DNA from: Calendula officinalis
Taxonomy: Eukaryota; Streptophyta; Magnoliopsida; Asterales; Asteraceae
DNA length: 64,000 bases
Assembly: GCA_963853835.1 (NCBI GenBank)
Contig: OY970830.1
Location: 40,715,466 to 40,779,465 of the forward strand
Reading direction: 5' to 3'
Part shown: piece by piece, positions 31,097 to 40,546 of the stretch
Numbering within the stretch: position 1 is the stretch's first letter
How the letters are laid out: every line of letters starts with the position of its first letter
Notes under the pieces: generated by a model
What the model saw: the letters and a program-made list of their open reading frames with translations, nothing else
Told to the model about the DNA's origin: nothing
Database searches by the model: none
Made by a program: the position numbers and the translations under genes

Positions 31097-32257
31097 GGGT
31101 GAGCATAAAAACCGAAAAATAAAGATCAATCCGTTAAAACCGATAGAACTTAACAAGTAAAACCGAAACTATTTCAAAACTGATAGTTCAGTTTGAATTA
31201 GAAAAAAAAAACCAATGACTTTAGTTCGTTTTCGGTTTTAACCAAAAATCGCCTAATTAAGAAATCACCCCGTAAATTATGCTTCATATTATGATTATAT
31301 GAAACAACATACGTTTATATTTTCAATTTTTTAGCTGAAAATAGTATAATTATTGAAATATGATATTAGAAATTGAATTTAGTGTTGAAAATTAGTTGTT
31401 CCTAAAATTTGTATGTAATGTTGAAAATGAAGGTTAGTGTAGTAAATTATAGATTAATGTTGAAAACATGGTTGGTTCGGTTTTAAAACCCCGAAGCGTT
31501 AATGGATAGAAACCAAAATCATTAGTTTTGAAAATCCTAAAAGTGAAATTAACACTATAAATAGAGATGTTGTTGGACAAATTGAGAGTGACACACTTCA
31601 GCTATTTCTACTCTGTCTCTCACTGAATCAACTATCATCAAATAGCAAAGGTGAAATCATCTATGTGATACTCATAACATATCCTTCATCAATTGAACCC
31701 TTGTCTTATCAGTGTTTGAGCTTGTATTAGATTATTTGTTGATCAATAGTTGTCTTAGTTAATATTTGTTACATTGCTTATCTCTTTCAAGTAGTTTGGT
31801 TAGGATTCGTGTTCTTAGATACTCTATAACTACTTGTACTTTTTTTATATCATTTATGATTAATAAATAAAAGTTTATTTAAATTTGTATTCATAACTTT
31901 AAATTGACCAGTAGAGTTTATTTAAATTCTTAGCTACTCTGCACTTAGTCTCTGTTTATTGGGACTAACAGATTCTAACATAGTTATTAGACCGTATGTC
32001 ATTTTTTACTTCTGAACCTTTACAAACGTTTATGAATTCCTATCAACCATGTTGTTCAATAATCAACAATTGCAAACACCCACGACTTCATATCTCTATT
32101 GTTAACCAACAATCAACCATTACAAACACTTATAACTATTTAGCACCACCAACAATTAACTATCACAACCACGTACATGTGAACTATCCCGACTAATGTT
32201 GACCAACAATCAACAGTTATAAACACGTATGATTTTCTTCTATGATCAAGTAAAAAC
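31097..32257. other. unassigned intergenic DNA with a possible TATA box
   Basis: 31097-31550 starts AGGGTGAGCATAAAAACCG and is rich in AAACCG motifs, like one arm of a hAT-type MITE. TATAAATA at 31556-31563 stands before a leader-like region with CAAATAGCAAAG/GTGAAATC that could be a splice donor, but no coding sequence follows. 31571-31980 starts TGTTGGAC and ends TTCTAACA, which could also be a solo LTR; its flanks do not match. CAACAATCAAC repeats follow to about 32220. Confidence 0.3.
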
Positions 32258-32569
32258 CTTGATTGGTAAATCGTAGAACAAACACATATTATATAATCAT
32301 AATAGTTTTAATGTGATTGAATTCAAGCTAATTCATGATGATTTGAGTAGAATTGAAGATTAAGTGTGTGTGTTCTTGGTGTTTTAGTGTGTGTAGTTGA
32401 GAGAAAAAGATGGAGGGAAGGAGCTTTCAAAATGGTAATTCAATAATAAGTGTGGAAAAGCTTACATGACAAGTCAAATTACAACATTATATACTCCTCA
32501 CCACTTAACACTACAAGTGTTAGTTAACGGACTTAAAGGTCAAAACCTATTACAGAAATGGTCCTAACA
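32258..32569 (-). repeat. 3' LTR of element A (inner end precise, outer end approximate)
   Basis: On the minus strand it begins TGTTAGGACCATTTCTGTAA directly after a polypurine tract (AAAAAGGGGGAGAT). It is clearly related to the LTR of element B (TGTTAGGACTAGTTTTGTAA, GGAGTATATAA, CACCAAGAACACACACAC). The outer end near 32258 is uncertain because no 5' LTR survives for comparison. Confidence 0.65.
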
Positions 32570-33307
32570 ATCTCCCCCTTTTTGATCTTTAATACGTCAT
32601 CCCAGTCTTTATACTTCAGATTCTTCTCATAATTTGTCTTTGGCAAGAAAATGTTTTTCTGAATTTCAAGAACAAAACATTTCAGAAATCTGGAAGTTTA
32701 AGGTACTCAAAGAGAATATGTTTTTCGTTGATAATGTTTGAGTGAGGAAATCCTATAACTGATTTACTAACGATTTGAAAACTTTAGGAAATGAAATATC
32801 AGTTAAGTAAGGATTTGACTGGGTTTTCAGACAATGGAGAGGTTGTTTTTGGAATTTTGTGGTAGAGGATTATATTGAGTATAGAATGATAATGTTTTTG
32901 AATGATTTGTCAGTTAAAGTTTTGGATGTGTGTGTTTGTTTGTGTACGAATGATTTGAAAGTTAAAAGTTTTGGATATGTATGTATGTAAGTTTTGTATG
33001 TATGGAAGAATGATATGTACATTTAGGATTTGGATTAATGCGGATGATTTGTATTTTGTATGGAACAAAAGATTTGAACAGTTAAGCTTTTGAATGGATA
33101 TGGTTGTTTCGAATTTTGGAAAGAATGATTTGTACGATTAAGCTTGTGATAGACGTGGTTGAGATTTTGAGAGAGATTCTGTAGATGATTCGGTTTTGTT
33201 CTTCTTCACTTGTTTTTCTGTGTAGTACACTGATTATCATTTGCTCTTTCTTTTAATCACTTGATATAAACTCGGTATTTGCACAATTTCTCAGTCATTT
33301 CTCCCCC

Positions 33308-33335
33308 TCATGAGGATCATGAACAGGGTCCTCAT
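33308..33335 (-). other. conserved ATGAGG/CCTCAT hairpin, element A
   Basis: CATGAGGATCATGAACAGGG then TCCTCATG can fold as a hairpin with an 8-bp stem. On the element's sense strand it directly precedes GAGGGGGAGAAA. The same hairpin and purine tract recur in C (44884-44912) and B (56849-56877). Confidence 0.6.
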
Positions 33336-33423
33336 GATAATGATGAAAATTTTGCGTTGAAAAACGAAACTTGGAGAAAAATATTTGAAAAATGTAGAAT
33401 AGCAATGTCAATAATCACGTGAA

Positions 33424-34562
33424 GTCATAAACAGATGCAATCTTTACTGAAGAACTTCAGAAAAGAGATCGTTTACGGATATGACGAACACGATGTTTAA
33501 AGACATTGTTAATCAAAGATTTGAGATTTAAAAGAGATCAATTTATTGTGCACAAAAATCATTTGAGTGTAAGGTGAATACATCTGATTAGTCCAAAAGC
33601 CACGTATGTATATTACTTACAAAGATGCAATTTTCGCTGAAAGATTTCAGAGAAAAGATCGACGAGTATATAAGACTTAGAACTAAAAAGACAATTAAAA
33701 GGTAGTCCAGTAGTCATCAATGTATACTACTTACAAAGATGCAATTTTCACTGAATGACTTCAGAGAAAAGATCGACGGGTATACATGACTACGAACTCA
33801 TGAATTTCACAATGTTGTACACCTTTTGAGTATGGGGAAACAATATGAAAATTCTAAAGTCCCCAATGAAGTATAGTGTTAAGAATGATTTTGAAATGAT
33901 AGTAAATGTTTGAGGTATGAAAAATCATTTAAAAGTTTATGTGCAAAATTTGGTTTTTGAAAAATTGAGTCACAACGCAAGAGACGAAAATTTGCCATAA
34001 ACATATGCAATCTTTACTAATCGAGACTAGTAAAGAGATCGTTTACGAATATGACAAAAATTTATATCCTACGTTGTGAACACATCATTGTGAGCACAAA
34101 GTGAGATAAAAAGATTTTGGAATGTTGATCATCACAAATTAATAAAGAATTTATGAGAATGTGATGTCAACAACTCAACATGATCGAGATAAAAATATTT
34201 GTAATTAAGGATCCAGTTGAAAAATGATAATTCTATTTGAAAGGAGAAAAAATTTGATTTACAATTGAAGAATTTTGACAATGAAGAAAACACAAAGGTA
34301 GCAATGAGAAATAAGAGAATTTGCAATAAACAGATGCAATCAGTACCAACCTAGACTGGTAAAGAGATCGTTTACGAATATTGCAAAAGCTAATACTCAA
34401 CATTGATAAGCTTGTGTGATTGTAAAGTTGTAGGAGGTTGAAAAACTGTTTGAGGTAAAAATAAAAATTTATTATCAATATATAATAAGAAAATTTGTAA
34501 TAAACAGATGCAATCAGTACCAATTGAGATTGGTAATGAGATCGTTTACGAATATTACAAAA
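33424..34562 (-). repeat. structured hairpin array of element A
   Basis: Copies at 33424-33485, about 33607-33670, 33721-33786, 33991-34059, 34320-34388 and 34494-34562. Good copies contain AAACAGATGCAATC opposite GAGATCGTTT, flanked by inverted ends that differ from copy to copy but pair, such as TTTGCAATA/TATTGCAAA and TTTGTAATA/TATTACAAA. The 33721 copy has TGTATAC/GTATACA. No coding frame runs through the array. Confidence 0.8.
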
Positions 34563-34878
34563 ATTGATACCCCATATTGATAATTATAAAAGAATTTGAA
34601 AGGAGCATTGAAACAGTATTTAGCGATTATAAAGGATGCTCCCCTCGACAGTTGAATTTCAAAAAAAAAATCATAAAGTATTTATGCTCCCACTGGACAT
34701 AAGAATGTCTATTTTCTCCCCCTTTGACAAGTGAATAGAAAAATTCTCCCCCTCAACCAATTAAGGCATTTAAGAATGGGTTTTCAAGCAGATGTACGTG
34801 AAAGCCATCTTATTATTTATTAAAAAAAATTAAAAAACAAAAACAAAAACAATAAAAAAAATAAAGCAGTAAAACGGT

Positions 34879-36480
34879 TTAAGATTTGAGATTTAGCATA
34901 CCAAGCTTAGACACAAGAAAATTAAAACGTTTTTCATCTAAAGCCTTGGTAAACAAATCAGCTAATTGAAAATCAGTTGAGACAAAGTACAATTCCACAT
35001 TTCCGTGTTTAACGTGATCCTTAATAAAATGATATCGCAAATCAATATGTCTTGTTTTAGAATGTTGAACAGGATTACATGAAATAGCAATTTCACTTCG
35101 CAAATCACAGTACAAAGGAATACAGCTATATGAAAAGCCATAGTCTTTTAATTGTGATTGCATCCAAATTACCTGAGATAGGCAACTTGCCGCAACAACA
35201 TAATCTGCTTCTGCTGTGGAAAGGGAGACACAGTTTTGTTTTCGTGAAGACCAGCTCACCAATTTATCTCCCAGAAATTGAACACTTCCAGATGTACTCT
35301 TCCGATCCAGCATACATCCAGTATGATCAGCATCAGAAAAAGCAGACAAGTCAAATGAAGTCTCTTTGGGATACCAAAGACCAAGATCTCGAGTGCCCTT
35401 CAAATATCGGAATATACGTTTGACTGCTTGAAGATGGGATTCTTTAGGAGCAGCCTGATACCTAGCGCAGATGCACGTGGAAAACATAATATCTGGGCGA
35501 CTCGAAGTGAGATATAACAGTGATCCTATCATCCCTCGATAATTTGTGATATCAACAAGTTTGCCTTCAGGATCAGCATGTAATTTAGAACCAGGTGACA
35601 TCGGTGTCGAAATCGGTTTAGAATCATCCATTAGATATTTTTTCAGTAGATCAGTGATATATTTGGATTGATTAATGAAGATCCCGGTTGGTAATTGGCG
35701 AACTTGAAGACCTAGAAAGATGTTCATCTCCCCCATCATACTCATTTCAAAACGTTTGACCATAAGGTCTGAAAACTTTTTACAGTATTTGGGATTCGTA
35801 GAAACAAAAATGATATCGTCGACATAAATCTGAATGAGAACTATATCACCCCCTTGTCGCTTGATTAAAAGAGTTGTATCAATTTTTCCTTTTGAAAAAT
35901 AAGAATCAAATAAGAATTTTGATAACACATCATACCACGCACGAGGAGCTTGTTTCAAACCATATAAAGCTTTGTCGAGAATATAAACATGATTAGGAAA
36001 ACTTGGATATACAAAACCTTCGGGTTGATGAATAAATACTTCTTCATTGAGAATGCCATTTAAAAATGCAGTTTTGACATCCATTTGATAGATAGTAAAA
36101 TTCTTATGTGCTGCATATGCCAAAAATATTCGAATGGCTTCGATTCGTGCAACGGGAGCAAACGTTTCTTCAAAGTCAATACCCTCATGTTGAGTATACC
36201 CTTTAGCAACTAAACGTGCTTTATTACGAACTACAATCCCATTCTCATCCTTCTTGTTTTTGAAAATCCACTTCGTACCTATTACAGATTTACCGGGTGG
36301 TTTTGGAACAAGACGCCAAACTTTTAATCTTTCAAACTGATTTATTTCTTCTTGCATAGCAAGAATCCAGTCTGGGTCCGAGAGTGCTTCACTTACTTTC
36401 TTGATTAGAACATAGAAAGGCCGTGAACTGACATTCTTCAGCAGTAGCTTTACGAGTCTGGACAGAAGACGTGGGATCAC
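34879..36480 (-). CDS. reverse transcriptase-RNase H frame of element A
   Basis: A 533-codon minus-strand frame. From about residue 30 it matches Ty1/copia reverse transcriptase: WRLVPKPPGKSVIGTKWIFK, QMDVKTAFLNG, YVDDIIF (catalytic DD), then RNase H with SAFSDADHTGC and the Copia end (HSKTRHIDLRYHFIKD, LADLFTKALDEKRF). The first ~30 residues are out-of-frame sequence overlapping the integrase frame, so one frameshift near 36410 separates the two halves of pol. It may have supplied enzymes to gag-only relatives before this damage. Confidence 0.85.
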   Translation of the reverse strand: MIPRLLSRLVKLLLKNVSSRPFYVLIKKVSEALSDPDWILAMQEEINQFERLKVWRLVPKPPGKSVIGTKWIFKNKKDENGIVVRNKARLVAKGYTQHEGIDFEETFAPVARIEAIRIFLAYAAHKNFTIYQMDVKTAFLNGILNEEVFIHQPEGFVYPSFPNHVYILDKALYGLKQAPRAWYDVLSKFLFDSYFSKGKIDTTLLIKRQGGDIVLIQIYVDDIIFVSTNPKYCKKFSDLMVKRFEMSMMGEMNIFLGLQVRQLPTGIFINQSKYITDLLKKYLMDDSKPISTPMSPGSKLHADPEGKLVDITNYRGMIGSLLYLTSSRPDIMFSTCICARYQAAPKESHLQAVKRIFRYLKGTRDLGLWYPKETSFDLSAFSDADHTGCMLDRKSTSGSVQFLGDKLVSWSSRKQNCVSLSTAEADYVVAASCLSQVIWMQSQLKDYGFSYSCIPLYCDLRSEIAISCNPVQHSKTRHIDLRYHFIKDHVKHGNVELYFVSTDFQLADLFTKALDEKRFNFLVSKLGMLNLKS

Positions 36481-38374
36481 CGATTATTTGATGAAGAGGA
36501 TGATCTTTTGTCCATTTAAGAGAATGCGGAAGTGGTAGTTGTCCTGGATTGAGATTTGAAGTATCAATGAATACAGGATGAGGGATTATTGCAGTTTGAA
36601 CATTTGATGCAGAAGGTGGAGGATCAACACGGTTAACATTGAATTTTGAAAAATCAATCACCAAAGGTGGAGGTTGTGCTGGAACGAAAGATAGATCTAA
36701 AGTAGTAGCAGATTGACCAGAAGTTGTCAAATTGACCGGAGATGATTGATTATCCGTGGGTGGGGAATCATCCGGAGATGATTGATGTTGCAAAGGTGAA
36801 GAATGTTCCGGAGATGATGGGATTTCATTATGTGAAACAGAAGGTGACGAAGAAAAATTGTTATTTGGATTAGCAGAAGTAGGAGAAGGAGAATACGTTG
36901 AACTTAAATTTTGTATATCAGGCACAGTAATAGATTGAACTTCAACGACAGTTGGAAATGGAACGCCAGCTTCCTCGAGTAATTTATGTCGAATGTTATG
37001 ATATTCATCATAAAAATGTTCAAACAAGATATCATAATCATTTTCAGATGTTGAAGGAGATGACGACAAAGGTAAAGGAGATTCGATTTCTGAAGTGAGT
37101 GAGTCAATCGGAAAAGTCTTATCAAAATTAACGTTTACAGTTTCTCTAATCGTCCGTTTTGACCGACTATATACTCTATAGGAAGCAGATTCTCTTGAAT
37201 ATCCCACAAAAATTCCTTCATCAGCTTTTTCATCAAATTTATTCAATTCATCTTTATCATTCAGGATGAAGCACCGACTCCTAAAGATATGTAAAAATTT
37301 GACATTTGGAATGCGGTTATTGATTAGTTCATATGGAGTTTTGTTGTATGCTTTGTTGATGATTGAACGATTTTGAGAAAAACATGCAGTACTTATGGCT
37401 TCTGCCCAAAGAGATAATGGGAGTTTAGAATATGAAAGCATGGTACGAGCAGCTTCAACTAAAGTACGATTTCTTCGTTCAACAACCCCATTTTGTTGAG
37501 GTGTTCGGGCAGCGGAAAATTGATGGGTTATTCTGACTGAAGCAAGAAAAGAATCTAAAGTTTGATTTTTAAATTCAGTTCCATTATCAGTACGAATGGT
37601 ATTAACCTTTAACTCCAAATTTGTTTGAGTTTTCTTAATGAAGGCGATAATGATATCGACTGCTTCATCTTTTGTTCGTAAGAAATGAACCCAAGTATAT
37701 CGTGAATAATCATCAACTATCACCAATACATACTTTTTACCACCTATTGATTGAACGCTCATGGGACCACATAAATCCATATGTAGTAATTCAAGCGGTT
37801 TTGAAGTACTTGGAACTCGTTTGGATTTATGAGACTTTTTAGTCATTTTGCCCATTTCGCACGAGGAACATAGATGTTCTTTTTGAAATTTAACGTCCGG
37901 AAGACCAGAGACATGACCACCTTTTACCAATTTATTGATGGTTTTGAAGTTAAGGTGAGAGAGGCGACGATGCCATAACCAGGATTCATCAGATGATGTT
38001 GTTGACAACAAACATACTTCTTCAAGAGGGACCTCGTCATTCAGATTAATTGTAAAAAGATTCGTCTCACGCTTTCCAGTAATAAGTTCTTTGCCTTCAT
38101 AGGTACGAACAGCACATTTCTTCGTGCGAAAATTTACTTCCAATGTTTTATCACAAAATTGACCAATACTAAAAAGATTGTGAGCAAGATCTTCAACATA
38201 GGTCACATTTCGGATGATCAAATTTTGACGAATTATATCTCCAATTCCCATGATGGCAGCCAAATGGTCATTCCCAAACCGAACAGTTCCTAAATATTTA
38301 TCTCTAAAATTTGCTAACAAAGTCTTGTTTCCGGTCATGTGTCGTGAACAACCCGAATCAAGATACCATATATT
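36389..38374 (-). CDS. protease-integrase frame of element A
   Basis: A 661-codon open frame from just after the TAG at 38375-38377. It starts with the protease motif WYLDSGCSRHMTG (Asp-Ser-Gly), then the gag-pre-integrase zinc region (WHRRLSHLNF...CSSCEMGK), and an integrase core with acidic residues in LLHMDLCGPM, IRTDNGTEF and PQQNGVVERRN. After the core it is Ser/Pro-rich. It loses frame before the reverse transcriptase. The first internal Met is at 38338. Confidence 0.85.
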   Translation of the reverse strand, partial: NIWYLDSGCSRHMTGNKTLLANFRDKYLGTVRFGNDHLAAIMGIGDIIRQNLIIRNVTYVEDLAHNLFSIGQFCDKTLEVNFRTKKCAVRTYEGKELITGKRETNLFTINLNDEVPLEEVCLLSTTSSDESWLWHRRLSHLNFKTINKLVKGGHVSGLPDVKFQKEHLCSSCEMGKMTKKSHKSKRVPSTSKPLELLHMDLCGPMSVQSIGGKKYVLVIVDDYSRYTWVHFLRTKDEAVDIIIAFIKKTQTNLELKVNTIRTDNGTEFKNQTLDSFLASVRITHQFSAARTPQQNGVVERRNRTLVEAARTMLSYSKLPLSLWAEAISTACFSQNRSIINKAYNKTPYELINNRIPNVKFLHIFRSRCFILNDKDELNKFDEKADEGIFVGYSRESASYRVYSRSKRTIRETVNVNFDKTFPIDSLTSEIESPLPLSSSPSTSENDYDILFEHFYDEYHNIRHKLLEEAGVPFPTVVEVQSITVPDIQNLSSTYSPSPTSANPNNNFSSSPSVSHNEIPSSPEHSSPLQHQSSPDDSPPTDNQSSPVNLTTSGQSATTLDLSFVPAQPPPLVIDFSKFNVNRVDPPPSASNVQTAIIPHPVFIDTSNLNPGQLPLPHSLKWTKDHPLHQIIGDPTSSVQTRKATAEECQFTAFLCSNQESK

Positions 38375-38377
38375 CTA

Positions 38378-38875
38378 CGTACAACAATTAAAACGAAAAG
38401 GTACCCAATCAGATATGGGTCCTACACGATTAGTAATACATGTTTTATGACGAATATTTAAAGCGGTGTAGATTAAGAGATTTGGGGAACTGCAAGGAGG
38501 CAGTTCTGTATTTGTTGATTTGATAGACCATTTTAATGATTTCTCTGGAGAATTTAAAATCCAGTTTGAGTGTTCATTTTGAATCCATGTATATTTAACA
38601 AATTTGGATGGTTTTGGAGAAGAAATCGTGAAACCGGATTTTGACGAATTAGTTGAAGACACAATGCGATATACTGATTTTGTCGATTTAGGTGTAGATA
38701 CCTCGCGATCGACTGATTTTGACAATTTAGGTGTTGAAACTACACGATAAACTGATTTTGAAGAAGTAGGAGAAGAACGTGTAATTTGAGGTGTTTGAGA
38801 TCTAGCACGAATGGTTTTGCATGGTTCTGGATAACAAATTGTGCAAGAATGAATGATTGAACCATTTTTATGAAG
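38378..38875 (-). pseudogene. gag C-terminal fragment of element A, downstream part
   Basis: The minus-strand frame reads FVKYTWIQNEHSNWILNSPE and SLKWSIKSTNTELPPCSSP, near-identical in plan to the end of the gag-like protein of element C. It is cut at 38881 by the insertion of C and continues at 46370. It ends at an in-frame TAG (38375-38377) before the protease. Confidence 0.75.
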
Positions 38876-38880
38876 TACAT

Positions 38881-39176
38881 TGTTGGGTCATATTTAGTTG
38901 TAATCAATAGTCTAGGGACTAGTTATGTAACATTGTATATTAGTTTAGGATTAGTCTTAGGACTAATTAGACAATTAGGGAGATGGTATATAAACCAAAG
39001 ATGTAGTCCCTAATTGTAACTTTTGCACAATTATCATTTCAACATTCCAGCAATTGTTCTCTACCATCTCTCTACTTTCTCTCTCTAAAAGCCCTAATTG
39101 TTCTTCTTCATCTTTCTCACCAAAATCATCATCTAACACCATCTAATGGATTGAATCAATGAATCTATGCTTTTCA
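38881..39176 (+). repeat. 5' LTR of element C
   Basis: Starts TGTTGGGTCATATTTAG and ends CTATGCTTTTCA. It includes a TATATAAACC box near 38987. No difference from the 3' LTR was found by eye. Confidence 0.92.
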
Positions 39177-39196
39177 ATTGGTATCAGAGCAAAATC
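39177..39196 (+). promoter_or_regulatory. primer-binding site of element C
   Basis: ATTGGTATCAGAGCAAAATC right after the LTR; TGGTATCAGAGC fits initiator methionine tRNA. Confidence 0.85.
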
Positions 39197-39640
39197 TCTC
39201 TTAGAGAAGATCCAATTTCGAGCTAATTCAATAAAGATCTGGAAATTTTGGTGAAAAACTCGTGTTCGTCACTGTGAAATTAATCAGAAAATTTTTCGAT
39301 TGGAATTGGAATTTTGATTGAAGATTCATGTTTCTCCAGTGATTGTAATAAGAATAGAATCAAATTTCGTTCCAATCCATCGACAAATCATCTCAATTTT
39401 GTGATTTTAGTGAAAAACTTGAAAACTTATTTTTCGGACTGTAAAATCAAAATCGAGTGCAGATGTGTTGTGTTTTGTGTTGGTTGATTGCATCAAACTG
39501 TTAGGAAATCATATTCTAACGTTTTGTGATTGGAATCATAAGATTTGGTTAACGAATGAGCCTAATCGAATAAAAAAGGTGGTGTTTTTGAGTTTACCGT
39601 TCAAGTGTTCGTCATCAAGAACAACTTCGGCTACAGTGTA

Positions 39641-39762
39641 GTTCGGCCCGAGGTTAAACAGGCCCAAGTAGTTCGGCCCAAACTAGTACTGAATCTCGGC
39701 CCGAAGTTTAATACAACAAGTTCGGCCCGAAGCAAGAAGTTCGGCCCAAGAAGTTCGGCCTG
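39641..39762 (+). repeat. TTCGGCCCGAA-type repeats in the leader of element C
   Basis: GTTCGGCCC recurs about six times within about 120 bp; one copy is the full palindrome TTCGGCCCGAA (39721-39731). The same motif is in the leader of element B at 51590-51670. Looser GTTCGGC motifs continue to about 40025. Its position between primer-binding site and gag is where packaging or dimerisation signals usually lie. Confidence 0.7.
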
Positions 39763-40546
39763 TTGAAACTGTTCGTCAAGAACAAGTTCGGCTTCACCAA
39801 AATTCATCACAAGTTCGGCAACATCAGTCGATCTAATAGTGTTCGTCCATTTATAGAGTTAGGCACATCAAATCCAATACGAGTTCGGCACATCAAATTC
39901 AAAAGGAGTTCGACACATTGATCTCAATCGATTTCAATGAACGAAATCACATAATCAATCGATTTCTGATTATCGATTTCTGATTATTAAACGATTTCAG
40001 AGAAATAGTTCTCAAAGAGTTCGGCTTCGTCTCTACCTGGACAAGATCTCGACATATTTTGAAATTGCAATTGTTCCTGTACTCGATTCCCACAGTTAAC
40101 TAACCAACGATCTCGACTTCACCAAATCATCTAAAGATCCCGTCTAATTCTGATTCCGATCGTGACATTGTTCGTTCTCAACCACTGTTCTTGAGATCTC
40201 TGCATCGCTTCCATTACGAGACCTCAGCCCAATTTTAGTTTAGAACCAAACTCAAATCTTGGCCCATATACCATTAATACAGGATATCGGCCCAAATTTA
40301 ATTCCGGCCCAAACTAAAATTTCGGTCCACAGCAAACCCACAACCAAAAACATATTTTTGTGTCTGTTTAAAAGCAAGCAAACCCAAGTCCAAAACCATT
40401 TTTAACACAATTTTTTTTTCAAATTTAAATCGTTTACATTTTTCTTTAATCACTATTAACTTTTACATTTTTGTTAAAAGATTTTAAAAGAAAATTTTTC
40501 ACATTTTTAAACACAAAAACTTTTACCCAAAATCCTAATTGCAAAT

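Noticed and set aside
31571..31980. Solo LTR (TGTTGGAC...TTCTAACA)
   Set aside because: The 5-bp flanks (GATGT and TAGTT) do not match, no second copy is in the window and the TATA box lies outside it, so it is not listed as an LTR.
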